A stretch of DNA of 24,028 nt from an uncultured Eubacteriales bacterium (GCA_948823415.1 CAQKRU010000011.1:219-24246); one strand, 5' to 3'. Positions 7,263 to 16,158 are shown, numbered from the stretch's first letter. The notes: generated by a model not told the origin, from the letters alone. Numbers and translations are program-made.

Positions 7263-7288
7263 CCAAATGTCCGCGGCTCGGCTAACCG

Positions 7289-8680
7289 CTATCCTACAAT
7301 AACCTTGCTGGACGGCAGCACTTTGGTAGAATTTTTGTCGTTCATCAGAGATACCGAGAAGATGAACGAAATTGCGCCCACTCGGCCGATAAACATCATT
7401 AGCATTATGAGTGCTTTCGACAAATTCGAGAGTATGCCCGTTATGCCCGTTGTTAAGCCAACTGTCGCGAAGGCCGAAACTGTCTCAAAAATTATGTCCA
7501 AAATAGAAATGCTCTTAGTGGCCTCCACAATCGCGATGATTGCTGTGACTATCGAGACCAAGAAAAATGCCAGCATCGTGAGCGAAAAGGCCTTATACAC
7601 AGTGAATTTCTCTACCTTGTGCCTCAAAATGACCGTATCATCGTAGCCCCTTATGACGCTTCGCAACGTGGCCAAAATCACAACCAGCGTGGTTGTTTTG
7701 ATTCCTCCGCCCGTGGACGCCGACGACGCGCCGATGAACATCAAAATCACCGTCAAAAGCTTCGTCAGCGTCTTCTCCTGCCCTATTGGCACCGAGAAAA
7801 ATCCCGCCGTTCTCACCACGGTGGCCTGAAAAAATGATATATTCAGCTTTTCCCAAAAGTTGTATCCGGCCAAAGTCTTGTCGTACTCGAAGAACATGAA
7901 CAAAACCGTACCCAAAACCAGCAGTGTGACGGACATGAACAGCACAATAAACGAATGCAAATTCAGCTTAAAGTGCGTCTTGGGGCTCTTTATTTTGTTC
8001 GAGATACACGAGTAAATGTCGCTAATAACCACGAATCCGATGCCGCCCAAAATAACTAGCATCGAGGCCGTCAGCGACACAAGCGGGTCCGTAGCATATG
8101 CAATAAAGCTCGTTCCCGGCGCAATAAAGCCCATTATGTCAAAGCCCGCGTTGCAATAAGCCGAAATCGCGGTAAATACGGATATCCACAACCCCTTAGC
8201 AATGCCAAACTGCGGCACAAAGCGGATTGCAAAAAGCAAAGCTCCAATAACCTCGCATCCCAGCGACCAAATAAGGATGGTCTTTATCAATCGAGTTACA
8301 TTCAAAAAGCTGCCGCTCGTGTATTCTTTCGCTATCTGCATGTCCCGAAGGCCCAACTTTTTGCGGAAAAACAGCGTAAATCCCGTTGCAAATGTGACGA
8401 TTCCAAGGCCGCCGAACTGAATCAGCAGGATTATCACGACTTGTCCAAACACCGACCACTGCGAGTATGTGTCAAACGGCGTGAGGCCTGTAACACAAGT
8501 TGCCGAAGTCGCGGTAAATAGCGCGTCAATGAGGTTAACCGGCTGCATGCTTCTGGAGGCGATCGGTAGGTACAAAAGCGCCGTTCCCAGAACGATTATC
8601 GCGAAAAAGCTCGATACAATCAGCCGCACCGGAGAAATGTCTCGCAGCGACTTTGGCACCTTCTTTTCTAGTTCACTCAT
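7289..8680 (-). CDS. TrkH/KtrB family potassium uptake channel subunit
   Basis: The 463-residue membrane protein has the four-fold repeat of the TrkH/KtrB family. Each repeat has a pore loop with its filter glycine: ATCVTGLT, YCNAGFDIMGF, RTAGFFSVP and FATVGLTTG. A GASSASTGGGIKTTT segment is also diagnostic; the Gly/Ser-rich loop in the third repeat gates KtrB. It moves K+ (often with Na+ in Ktr systems) into the cell and normally works with a cytosolic TrkA/KtrA RCK protein, which is not in this window. The start is set at ATG 8680 on the basis of GGAGGG 11 nt upstream; an ATG at 8725 lacks a ribosome site. It follows queT closely and is convergent with the lysozyme gene. Confidence 0.93.
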   Translation of the reverse strand: MSELEKKVPKSLRDISPVRLIVSSFFAIIVLGTALLYLPIASRSMQPVNLIDALFTATSATCVTGLTPFDTYSQWSVFGQVVIILLIQFGGLGIVTFATGFTLFFRKKLGLRDMQIAKEYTSGSFLNVTRLIKTILIWSLGCEVIGALLFAIRFVPQFGIAKGLWISVFTAISAYCNAGFDIMGFIAPGTSFIAYATDPLVSLTASMLVILGGIGFVVISDIYSCISNKIKSPKTHFKLNLHSFIVLFMSVTLLVLGTVLFMFFEYDKTLAGYNFWEKLNISFFQATVVRTAGFFSVPIGQEKTLTKLLTVILMFIGASSASTGGGIKTTTLVVILATLRSVIRGYDDTVILRHKVEKFTVYKAFSLTMLAFFLVSIVTAIIAIVEATKSISILDIIFETVSAFATVGLTTGITGILSNLSKALIMLMMFIGRVGAISFIFSVSLMNDKNSTKVLPSSKVIVG

Positions 8681-8730
8681 CTTGCAAAAAGCCCTCCCTA
8701 TCGTTCGTGTAAAGCCTCGGTGCATGTGCC

Positions 8731-9252
8731 TTATTCATCTTTAAAAAGCTGTAATTTTCTAATTAAGAAAAATAAAGGAATCCCCAACCCGTAGCAAACT
8801 ACAAATTGGCCCAATCCCACGCTCAATGCCGAGAATATAAACGCGTACGCGCTAAAACCCTCCGGCAGCAGAAAAGCTATCATGGCCCCAACGATCCCCG
8901 CGCCCACAACAACGGGCGGGAGCGGCGCTAAGATCGGAACATTTTTAAAAGTAACGCAGGATAATTTTCTGGTAAGATAAGCCGCGATGAGCGTGGACAG
9001 CGTGCCAAAAACCATGTCGAAAATGCCAAAAGGGCTTGCCAAATTCGAAATGAAGCACCCCAAAGTGAGCCCAGCCACGGCGTATGGCGAAAAAACGGGC
9101 AGAATCGTCAAAGCCTCCGAGAGCCTAAACTGAATCCCAGAAAAGGCCAACCCAAAAGCACTCGAAATCGCCGTCAAAACAGCATAAACAGCCGCAATGG
9201 CCGCCGTAACCACAATTTTTTCAATCGCCCGATTTTTTACACGTCTTTGCAT
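8731..9252 (-). CDS. queT: QueT-type queuosine-precursor transporter (ECF S component)
   Basis: This 173-residue integral membrane protein has about five to six hydrophobic segments and the family signature AFSGIQFRLSEALTILP followed by FSPYAVAGLTLGCFISNL, characteristic of QueT. QueT proteins are substrate-binding S components of energy-coupling factor transporters and import preQ1 or related 7-deazaguanine bases; the EcfAA'T module is encoded elsewhere. The start at ATG 9252 follows GAGGAG, and 19 upstream in-frame codons are excluded. It has its own promoter and lies just upstream of trkH. QueT genes are often under preQ1 riboswitches, but the roughly 40-nt leader here does not match the preQ1-I or preQ1-II consensus that I know. 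The radical SAM gene at 101-823 fits the same pathway. Confidence 0.88.
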   Translation of the reverse strand: MQRRVKNRAIEKIVVTAAIAAVYAVLTAISSAFGLAFSGIQFRLSEALTILPVFSPYAVAGLTLGCFISNLASPFGIFDMVFGTLSTLIAAYLTRKLSCVTFKNVPILAPLPPVVVGAGIVGAMIAFLLPEGFSAYAFIFSALSVGLGQFVVCYGLGIPLFFLIRKLQLFKDE

Positions 9253-9300
9253 TTTAATCTCCTCAAATTCGCTGGCCAACCCAGACCATGGTACCCCATT

Positions 9301-9329
9301 ATTATACAAAAATTAAGCAAATTCCGCAA
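9301..9329 (-). promoter_or_regulatory. Promoter of queT-trkH
   Basis: On the minus strand, TTGCGG (complement at 9324-9329) and a perfect TATAAT (complement at 9301-9306) are 17 bp apart. It lies just past the stop of the nucleoside kinase gene, so queT can be transcribed independently of the recJ-rel series. Transcription should start near 9294. Confidence 0.7.
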
Positions 9330-9338
9330 TTTGCGCGC

Positions 9339-10283
9339 TCATTTTAAAAATTCCTTTAGCAGCGAGGTTGGCGGCACCACGCTTTTGTCGAGCCTTTCAA
9401 ACATATCAAGTTTTTTCTCGAGCCTTTTTATCGCCTCATAAACGTCCAGATCCTCCGCAACTTCCGCGCACAGCTCGATCATAGGCGTCGCCATCACGCA
9501 GAGCTCGTACGCATGAAACGAATTTAGCGAAACATTGCTCTGCTCCTTAAGCGGCTTTATATAGAGGTTTTCGCCCCGACAAACGTTGTTCCACATCAGG
9601 ATAGTCCGTACCGCTTCGGTGTCGCGAAAATAAAAATCCCGCAAAACGCGTCTCGTCAACCGTATCGACGTCGGTTGAATAACCTTCTCGTCGCCAAGCT
9701 GCACGTCATTTTCAACGCTTACATAAATTTTAAAAACGCTGTCCAACGGCAGCCCTTCGGTAATCACCGGATTTAGCGCGTGCAGTCCCTCTATTATTAT
9801 CATACCGTTTTCTGGCAACTTTATCTGTCTGCGCTCAGAAGACGGCGCCATGGTCGAAAAATCGTATATCGGCATATCGCAAAAACCCTCATAAACAATG
9901 CCTTTTATCGACTTCTTTACCTGCTCAATGTCCAGCCCATCAATAGACTCGAAGTCCTTGCCGCCGTCCTTTAGCAAAGGCAGCCTCGCGATCCCAACAT
10001 AAAAGTCATCAAGCGATATCACAGTGCTCCAGATGTCCCGGCGCATCAGCTCATCCTTGATCATATTAGCAGTGGTGGTTTTTCCGCTAGAAGAAGGCCC
10101 CGACACCATCAAGATTTTGCACTCCGGCCGCCGTTCTTCAATTTTGTCCACGGTTCCCCTAATCTGCGCTGCAAACGCCTCTTCCGCCTCGAGCACAAAT
10201 TCTTCCGGATGCCTCTTGGCCCGCTCGTTTATCTCAGATAGCGCCCAGCCGCCCTTTTGCAAGCCATTTTCAAAGTCTGCCAT
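9339..10283 (-). CDS. Uridine kinase-like nucleoside kinase (PRK/Udk P-loop family)
   Basis: The 314-residue protein has a P-loop GPSSSGKTT at residues 62-70, followed by an SLDDFYVG segment (the Asp after strand 2 that binds the nucleoside and phosphate), a PIYDFST motif and IIIEGLHALNP, all typical of the uridine kinase/phosphoribulokinase superfamily. It should phosphorylate a nucleoside or similar small molecule with ATP or GTP; the exact substrate cannot be told. Many clostridial relatives of this kinase carry an N-terminal TGS/ThrRS-like extension of around 250 residues. This one lacks it and has only a short helical N-terminus. The ATG follows GAGGTG. It is the last gene of the recJ-rel-hydrolase-kinase series. 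Confidence 0.85.
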   Translation of the reverse strand: MADFENGLQKGGWALSEINERAKRHPEEFVLEAEEAFAAQIRGTVDKIEERRPECKILMVSGPSSSGKTTTANMIKDELMRRDIWSTVISLDDFYVGIARLPLLKDGGKDFESIDGLDIEQVKKSIKGIVYEGFCDMPIYDFSTMAPSSERRQIKLPENGMIIIEGLHALNPVITEGLPLDSVFKIYVSVENDVQLGDEKVIQPTSIRLTRRVLRDFYFRDTEAVRTILMWNNVCRGENLYIKPLKEQSNVSLNSFHAYELCVMATPMIELCAEVAEDLDVYEAIKRLEKKLDMFERLDKSVVPPTSLLKEFLK

Positions 10284-10341
10284 AAAAACTACACCTCGTC
10301 TTCTTCATAATCTGCGCGCACCCCGCGCCTTCTAATATATT

Positions 10342-10962
10342 TCAAACCCTCTTGTTATATGAATTGTTCGCTCTCTCCGCAGCCAGTGTAGACGTCTCGC
10401 CGTGCCCGGGGTAAATTTTATAATCGCCCGGCAACGCAAAAATTTTCTCTAAAGACTTGCCCATTTGCTCAAAGTCGCCTGTCTCTAGGTCGCACCGGCC
10501 AAACGTTCCCTTCATAATCATGTCGCCAGTAAAAATGCAGTCGCCAACAACAAAACAGACGCCTCCCCTAGTGTGGCCGGGCGTCTCAATCACCTGTATG
10601 CTCAAATCGCCCAGTTTAATAAAGTCCCCGTCGTTTAGCAAAACGTCCGCTTCAAACGCCTCCATCGGGATCCGGCAAAGATTAAGGTGCCTGTCTTTGG
10701 TAAATTCCGCTTCTTTTTTGCCTATCGCCAGCGTTGCCCCCGTTAGCTTTTTGTACCTTGGCGCCTTTCTTATGTGGTCAAAGTGCCCGTGCGTCATGAG
10801 AATATACTCGATATTCTCAACGCCCACCGCATTAATTGCCTCATCCAGCTTAGCAGAAATCCCGCCCGGATCTATAATCGCAGACTTTTTCGTGCTAGCA
10901 TCCGTCACCAAATAGCAATTTGTCTCTAGCGGCCCCACCTTAAAAATTTTCACAGCTACCAT
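10342..10962 (-). CDS. MBL-fold hydrolase (glyoxalase II-like, YqgX type)
   Basis: The 206-residue protein has the metallo-beta-lactamase motif THGHFDH (H58-x-H60-x-D62-H63) and further metal ligands in TPGHTRGG (H130), FTGDMI (D147) and YPGHGE (H187), the full set for a two-metal site. The GTFGRCDLETGD stretch belongs to the YqgX/GloB-like hydrolases, which hydrolyse thioesters such as hydroxyacylglutathione or related bacillithiol-type substrates. The real substrate in this organism is unknown. A gene of this type commonly follows rel in clostridia, and here it lies 20 bp downstream. The ATG has AAAAGGGG about 10 nt upstream. Confidence 0.9.
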   Translation of the reverse strand: MVAVKIFKVGPLETNCYLVTDASTKKSAIIDPGGISAKLDEAINAVGVENIEYILMTHGHFDHIRKAPRYKKLTGATLAIGKKEAEFTKDRHLNLCRIPMEAFEADVLLNDGDFIKLGDLSIQVIETPGHTRGGVCFVVGDCIFTGDMIMKGTFGRCDLETGDFEQMGKSLEKIFALPGDYKIYPGHGETSTLAAERANNSYNKRV

Positions 10963-10982
10963 AAAAATGCGTCCCCTTTTTA

Positions 10983-13178
10983 TTATGACCTTTCGACTGA
11001 TATTACGCCATTTATTTTTGAAATTTTCGCCATCACCGACTTCAAATGCTCCATGTTCTTGACCAATATGGACATGTAAATTCGAGACCGCCCGCCCTTA
11101 ACCTTGTTAAGCTTAAACGACTGTATCTCCACATGCATATAAGAAATCTGCATGGTAATTTCCGCGATTATACTGGCCTTATCAATAGCCAAAATCTTTA
11201 TATCCGAGTTAAACTCTTCTTTAGCGCCATTTGCCCAGTGCGCACTCACCCATCTGTCGGGCTCGGCAGACTTTTTGATATCCCCCGGCACATTAAAGCA
11301 GTTCCGCTTGTGCAAAGAAACCCCCGTCCCCCTGGTAATGAATCCGATAATCTCGTCGCCAGGGATAGGATTGCAGCACTTAGAAAATTTTACAAGACAA
11401 TTGTCAATTCCGTCAATAACCACGCCCTTTGCCTTCGGCTTTTTGCTAGCAGTGGTCGTGGCCTTTTTGGCCAGCAAATTTTCCTCCGCCAAGGCCTTGT
11501 CCTTAAGCTTCAGTTTATTATATTCATCCTTGACCTGCGGCATTATTCGGCTCAGCAAAATTCCGCCATAGCCCACCGCTTCGCAAAATTTCTCTACCGT
11601 CTCATACCGATGCTTCTTAGCAACACGCAGCAAAAACTCCTTCAATTTCGCTTCGTTTAGCCTAATTCCAACCCGTTCAAACTCTCTTTCTACCTCGCCT
11701 TTTCCTTGAATCAAATTCTCTTCGCGGCGCTCACGCTTAAACCACTGCCGGATCTTGCTCCTTGCCTCGCTCGTCTTAACAATCTTCAGCCAGTCTCTGC
11801 TCGGCCCGCGCCCTCTCTCCTTCGTCGTCAAAACCTCGACAATCTGCCCCGTCTTCACCCGATAGTCAATCGGAACTATCCGTTTATCTACCTTCGCGCC
11901 CACCATATGATTTCCAACTTCTGTGTGTATCGCGTACGCAAAATCTATCACCGTGGCGCCCATCGGCAGGTTTATAACGTCTCCCCTCGGCGTCAGAACA
12001 AAAACTTCCTCCGGCACCAAGTCCGACTTTATCATCCTAACGATATCGCCAGCATCGCCGTTTTCGCTCTGATTCTCAAGCATATTTCGGATCCAAAGCA
12101 AGCTGTCCTCAAGCGGATCCTTGTGCCCCTTAAGGCCAAGTTTATACTTCCAGTGGGCCGCAACGCCGTATTCCGCCGTATGATGCATCTCCCACGTCCG
12201 TATCTGGACTTCGAAGGGGATTCCCTCTTTGCCAATAACCGTGGTGTGCAGCGACTGATACATGTTCGGCTTCGGCGTAGAGATATAATCCTTAAACCGG
12301 TTAGGAATCGGCTGAAAAGCCTCGTGAATAACGCCCAGAGTGTTGTAGCAGTCCGCAACAGTGTCCACAATCACGCGCACCGCGTAAATGTCGTAAATCT
12401 CCTCCATAAGGTGATTCTTAATAAACATCTTGCGATATATCCCATTAATGCTCTTCACTCGGCCCTCAAGATGCAAATCCTTTATAACCGGCGCCAGTTT
12501 TTGCTCTATCCGCCCCTTTATAATCGCCAAAAGGTGCTCCCGGTCGTCCTTTCCGAGTTCCAGCTCATCTTCGATCTCCTTGTACGCAATCGGGTCAAGG
12601 TACTTTAGCGATAAGTCCTCAAGCTCCTCTTTTATCATCCGAATTCCCAACCGGTGCGCAATCGGAGCATAGACATCCATGTTTTCGCGGGCTTTGTCGC
12701 GCCTTTTCTGAGGGTCCAAGCAGTCAATCGTCCGCATATTGTGCAGTCTGTCGGCAAGCTTTATAATTATAACCCGGATATCCTCCGACATAGCTATGAG
12801 CATTTTCCTAAAATTCTCGGCCTGCTGCTCTTCTTGCGAGAAAAACGGGATCTTCTCAAGCTTCGTAACGCCGTCAACCAAATTGGCAATCTCCGGCCCA
12901 AAGGCCTTTTCTATGTCCGAAATGGTGTAAGAGGTGTCCTCAACAACGTCGTGCAAAAGCGCCGCAACAATGGACTGCGTGTCCATGCCCAGCTCCACCA
13001 AGATGCACGCAACCGACGTCGGGTGCAGAATGTAGGGAATCCCCGACACACGCTTCTGCGACTCATGCGCCTTAATCGCCGCATTGTAGGCTTTGTCAAT
13101 CAGCTCCAAATCAAAACTTTTGTTACAAGTCGCCATATCCTCTTTCAGCTGCTCGTAATCGTTATAAAAAGCCTTCAT
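10983..13178 (-). CDS. rel: Bifunctional (p)ppGpp synthetase/hydrolase Rel
   Basis: At 731 residues this is a full-length long RSH protein. The N-terminal HD hydrolase domain shows H52 and the HD pair H76-D77 (LLHDVVEDT) plus FGPEIANLVDGVTKL. The synthetase domain contains DIYAVRVIV, RFKDYISTPKPNMYQSLHT and FEVQIRTWEMHHTAEYG. A TGS domain (VFVLTPRGDVINLPMGAT) follows, then a Cys-containing region (CCNPIPGDEIIGFITRG) and a C-terminal ACT domain. Both catalytic centres look intact, so it should make (p)ppGpp from ATP and GTP/GDP on starved ribosomes and also degrade it. It starts 9 bp after the recJ stop; the nearest ribosome-site-like GAGG is 15 nt upstream inside recJ, so coupling to recJ translation is likely. 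Confidence 0.97.
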   Translation of the reverse strand: MKAFYNDYEQLKEDMATCNKSFDLELIDKAYNAAIKAHESQKRVSGIPYILHPTSVACILVELGMDTQSIVAALLHDVVEDTSYTISDIEKAFGPEIANLVDGVTKLEKIPFFSQEEQQAENFRKMLIAMSEDIRVIIIKLADRLHNMRTIDCLDPQKRRDKARENMDVYAPIAHRLGIRMIKEELEDLSLKYLDPIAYKEIEDELELGKDDREHLLAIIKGRIEQKLAPVIKDLHLEGRVKSINGIYRKMFIKNHLMEEIYDIYAVRVIVDTVADCYNTLGVIHEAFQPIPNRFKDYISTPKPNMYQSLHTTVIGKEGIPFEVQIRTWEMHHTAEYGVAAHWKYKLGLKGHKDPLEDSLLWIRNMLENQSENGDAGDIVRMIKSDLVPEEVFVLTPRGDVINLPMGATVIDFAYAIHTEVGNHMVGAKVDKRIVPIDYRVKTGQIVEVLTTKERGRGPSRDWLKIVKTSEARSKIRQWFKRERREENLIQGKGEVEREFERVGIRLNEAKLKEFLLRVAKKHRYETVEKFCEAVGYGGILLSRIMPQVKDEYNKLKLKDKALAEENLLAKKATTTASKKPKAKGVVIDGIDNCLVKFSKCCNPIPGDEIIGFITRGTGVSLHKRNCFNVPGDIKKSAEPDRWVSAHWANGAKEEFNSDIKILAIDKASIIAEITMQISYMHVEIQSFKLNKVKGGRSRIYMSILVKNMEHLKSVMAKISKINGVISVERS

Positions 13179-13187
13179 TCAACCGTC

Positions 13188-15254
13188 TCATTTCCTCAAA
13201 ATTTTCATAACCCCCGAAGATTCAAGGTCCACCTTGCCACTCACCGCGCACACCTCAATAAAATATACATCCGCGTTCGCGCAAACAGTTATAAGCCCGC
13301 ATTCCACCATAGCATCCAGCATAAAAAGCAGCTTGCACAAGCTGATGTTAAAATTTCTCAATCTATAACAAAGCACCGATATATCCACATTAATCGGGCT
13401 TTTTGCCTTCAAAAATCTGTATAAAGCCGAAAAGTCATCTCGACTAGGAACATGCACTTGCAAAATATCCGTCGCAACCGGCTCATTCCGCTTAACTGCC
13501 TCATAAATCCGCTGCTCATCGAGCAAAACTTTATTATCCACAGCCGAAAATTTGATATCCTCAATGATCAAAGTCAAGCTGTCCTGCCCTTTGTACTGCG
13601 ACTTTGACAACTTAACCGCGATATCAATTTCATCGCCCAGCTCGTAGCAGAATTCCTGCTGAGTTATAAAAAATTTAACGGCGGAAATCTGCTGACTTCC
13701 GCGACTCACCGTCAGACGCAGATGATTTTTCTCCGCGCCCACAAACTTAATATCGCAAATTTTCATACTGTAAAGCCCAAAGGTAAATTCGGGGTTATCC
13801 TTACCAAAGGGCGCCATGGGCGCTAGCTGATCAACCAAATCCAAGCTGATGGCCTCTGGATTCAGCTTGCAGTCTATGTTCAAATTTAAGCACGGCATCT
13901 CGCCAAAATTCTTGGCAAAATTGTTAATATCGCCCTTAAACCGCGCCAAGTCCAAAGACTTCAGCTCAAATCCAGCAGCCAGCGGATGCCCGCCAAATCT
14001 AATCAAATACTCGCTGCAGCTTTTAATCGCCTCATATAAAGAGAATCCCTCCACGCTTCGGCACGAGCCTCTAGCAACATCGCCCATCAAAGAGATCACA
14101 ACAGTCGGTTTGCCGTATCTTTCTAGCAGCCTCGCCGCAACAATCCCAATAACGCCCGGATGCCAGCCCTCTCCTTCAACAATCAGCACCCGTTGATAAA
14201 CCCGCTCTGGCTCGCATTTCAAGAGCGCCTCTGCCTGCAACAGAATCTCATTTTCAATCTCTTTGCGCTTAATATTATCGTTTTCCACTAAAATGGCGAT
14301 CTCTTTAGCTTTTGCTAGGTCTTCAGTCGTCAACAGCTCCACCAACTTGCCAGCAGAGCTCAACCGCCCCGCCGCATTAATCCTTGGCACCACACTAAAA
14401 GCCACACTCGCAGAACTGACGGGCTTATCGGCAAGCTTTGCCATGTTCAAAATCTCTTGCACGCCAAAATTATTCGTGTTTTTAATGTACCGCAGCCCTT
14501 TCTTCACCAGCGCTCGATTCTCCCCAGTCAGCGGGACAACGTCGCCAACAGTACCAATCAAAATCAAGTCCGAGTAATTCTCCAAAACGAATTCAACGTC
14601 CGCCGCCGGGCCCTCCAAGGCGCAAATCAGCTTAAAAACCACGCCGACTCCCGCCAAATCTTTAAACGCACTTTTGCAGTCGATTCTGTGCGGGTCAACC
14701 ACAGCGACCGCATCTGGCAAAATTTCTGGCGGCTGGTGGTGGTCCGTGATAACCGTGTCAATCCCCAAAGACTTCGCGTGCGCAACCTCGTTAAAAGCCG
14801 AAATCCCGTTGTCAACCGTGATAATCAGCGAAACGCCCTCGTCACGCAGCTTATCAATCGCAGCGACGTTCAAGCCATAACCCTCGCCGTTTCTATCCGG
14901 AATATAATAAGTCACGTTCGCGCCGCAATTCTCCAGGTACAAATACATCAAAGCCGTCGAAGTAACGCCATCCGCGTCGTAATCCCCATAAACGCAAATC
15001 TTCTCATAACTATCAATCGCGGTCTTGACCCGCGCAACAGCTTTGTCCATGTCCATAAACTCAAATGGGTCCGAAAACTCAGCCTCGTCCAAAAGCAGCT
15101 CTGCGATTTCCTTTTGGTCCACAACGTGCCGCACATCTAGCATCATCGCTAAAAAATAAGGTATGTCATTTTCGCAGGCTATCTGCTCAGCGTTGGCTTT
15201 GTTAAGGGCCGACAGGCTCCAGTTTTTCAGTTTCAAAACGCGCACCCACTTCAT
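13188..15254 (-). CDS. recJ: Single-stranded-DNA-specific exonuclease RecJ
   Basis: The 688-residue protein has the DHH-superfamily motifs in order: VYGDYDADG (D91-G96), TVDNG (148-150 for DNG), TDHHQPP (DHH at 171-173) and a later DPH, then the DHHA1 motif FGGHPLAAGF and an OB-type nucleic-acid-binding part. RecJ degrades single-stranded DNA 5'-3' in recombination and mismatch repair, with Mn2+ or Mg2+ at the DHH site. The last ~120 residues form an extra C-terminal helical domain usual in clostridial homologues. The start MKWV agrees with the family, but there is almost no Shine-Dalgarno sequence and the leader seems only about 11 nt long. It heads the recJ-rel series. Confidence 0.96.
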   Translation of the reverse strand: MKWVRVLKLKNWSLSALNKANAEQIACENDIPYFLAMMLDVRHVVDQKEIAELLLDEAEFSDPFEFMDMDKAVARVKTAIDSYEKICVYGDYDADGVTSTALMYLYLENCGANVTYYIPDRNGEGYGLNVAAIDKLRDEGVSLIITVDNGISAFNEVAHAKSLGIDTVITDHHQPPEILPDAVAVVDPHRIDCKSAFKDLAGVGVVFKLICALEGPAADVEFVLENYSDLILIGTVGDVVPLTGENRALVKKGLRYIKNTNNFGVQEILNMAKLADKPVSSASVAFSVVPRINAAGRLSSAGKLVELLTTEDLAKAKEIAILVENDNIKRKEIENEILLQAEALLKCEPERVYQRVLIVEGEGWHPGVIGIVAARLLERYGKPTVVISLMGDVARGSCRSVEGFSLYEAIKSCSEYLIRFGGHPLAAGFELKSLDLARFKGDINNFAKNFGEMPCLNLNIDCKLNPEAISLDLVDQLAPMAPFGKDNPEFTFGLYSMKICDIKFVGAEKNHLRLTVSRGSQQISAVKFFITQQEFCYELGDEIDIAVKLSKSQYKGQDSLTLIIEDIKFSAVDNKVLLDEQRIYEAVKRNEPVATDILQVHVPSRDDFSALYRFLKAKSPINVDISVLCYRLRNFNISLCKLLFMLDAMVECGLITVCANADVYFIEVCAVSGKVDLESSGVMKILRK

Positions 15255-15271
15255 CGTTTAAAATCCAGTTA

Positions 15272-15300
15272 ATTTTATCATTTTGAACAAACTTTTTCAA
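15272..15300 (-). promoter_or_regulatory. Promoter of recJ
   Basis: On the minus strand, TTGAAA (complement at 15295-15300) and TAAAAT (complement at 15272-15277) are 17 bp apart. The expected start of transcription is near 15265, only about 11 nt before the recJ ATG at 15254. Confidence 0.6.
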
Positions 15301-15334
15301 GCATGCATAAAAGTTAACCAGCATTAAAACAGCA

Positions 15335-15367
15335 AAAATGGTAGGCCAATTAAAGCCTACCCATTTT
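15335..15367 (-). terminator. Rho-independent terminator of the HPD-motif membrane protein gene
   Basis: AAAATGGTAGGC at 15335-15346 and GCCTACCCATTTT at 15355-15367 form a 12-bp stem with one bulged base and an 8-nt loop. On the minus strand it is followed by T-rich sequence (TTTTTGCTGTTTT). It insulates recJ from the upstream gene. Confidence 0.8.
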
Positions 15368-15380
15368 ATTTAACTATAAA

Positions 15381-16067
15381 TTATTTACCGATCATGTCAA
15401 GTACATCGTTCACCTTTTTTGTTAATTCTTCTAAATCTTCTTTAGTTAAATTTTTTAAACGACTTATGTTATCGGGGTGAAATCTTTTTATAAATTCTTT
15501 TCCAAAATCTTTAATCCTTTTTTTCTCTTCCGGAGTAAGCTTATGGTCGCCATAATTACCCGATATATTTTCAAACAGATTATTTAAAATTCCATTGGCT
15601 AATTCTTTGTGCTGGTATAAGAATATAAAAAGGTCCCTAGCCGATTCAAGGCACTTTCTCGCTTCTTCAAACGTAGCTTTGTCCACCTTATCAATCGCCT
15701 TTTCCATATGCCTTACTAAAAAGAAATAAGTAAAACCAGTGCATGTACCTACACCAGCCAACAGCCAAAAAAACTTCTTAATTACAAAAAAGACACCTTT
15801 TTTTATTCCACTAAAAACTTTAACAAAAATATTTTCTGGAGTTTCTTCTTTCTTTTTGTCTTCTTTTTTATCAATTTTTGTTTCAAGCTCAATAAGCCTG
15901 GCTAAAACTTTTTCATTTAGTTTTTGTTGACTAGTTTCTTTTTCTCCAGTTTCTCCTTGATCTTTTTGAACTGTAATTACTGGGTTAACATTTTCTCCTC
16001 TACAACTTTGCCCAATCTGATTAGCACTTAACGTTAAAACCAGTAAAATAACCAGTGCTTTTTTCAT
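15381..16067 (-). CDS. Membrane protein of unknown function with a J-domain-like HPD motif
   Basis: I do not recognise a family. The 228-residue product has a signal-peptide-like N-terminus (KKALVILLVLTLSA), a Lys/Glu-rich, probably coiled segment (about residues 40-78), a strongly hydrophobic membrane segment (about 91-118) and a helical C-terminal half. The last 50 residues contain IKDFGKEFIKRFHPDN (HPD at 197-199) followed by an acidic/basic helix ending VNDVLDMIGK, arranged like helices II and III of a DnaJ J domain. If the signal peptide is cleaved, the C-terminus would face the cytosol, where a DnaK partner could be met. ATG 16067 is chosen for GAGGAGG 6 nt upstream. The gene is visibly richer in A+T (many AAA, TTT codons) than recJ beside it and stands alone between a promoter and a terminator. 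Confidence 0.85.
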   Translation of the reverse strand: MKKALVILLVLTLSANQIGQSCRGENVNPVITVQKDQGETGEKETSQQKLNEKVLARLIELETKIDKKEDKKKEETPENIFVKVFSGIKKGVFFVIKKFFWLLAGVGTCTGFTYFFLVRHMEKAIDKVDKATFEEARKCLESARDLFIFLYQHKELANGILNNLFENISGNYGDHKLTPEEKKRIKDFGKEFIKRFHPDNISRLKNLTKEDLEELTKKVNDVLDMIGK

Positions 16068-16094
16068 AAAATTCCTCCTCAAATTTATGTATTA

Positions 16095-16123
16095 AGTATA
16101 CCACAAAAAAACTATTATGTCAA
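16095..16123 (-). promoter_or_regulatory. Promoter of the HPD-motif membrane protein gene
   Basis: On the minus strand, a perfect TTGACA (complement at 16118-16123) and TATACT (complement at 16095-16100) are 17 bp apart, with TGTGG just before the -10 hexamer. This is the closest to consensus in the window and suggests strong expression. Confidence 0.85.
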
Positions 16124-16158
16124 TAAATAATTTTTAAAGAAATATTACAAGCTTAAGT

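Noticed and set aside
7259..7285. Terminator between the lysozyme and trkH genes
   Set aside because: TTAGCC/GGCTAA gives only a 6-bp stem that includes the lysozyme stop codon, with a long loop and no T tract on either strand.
9253..9300. preQ1 riboswitch upstream of queT
   Set aside because: queT is often so regulated, but the short leader lacks the A-rich tail and pairing pattern of the preQ1-I consensus and does not fit preQ1-II; only a CTGG/CCAG hairpin is seen.
16018..16067. Lipobox in the HPD-motif membrane protein
   Set aside because: The Cys after the signal-like segment is preceded by G-Q-S, which does not fit the [LVI]-x-[GAS]-C pattern.
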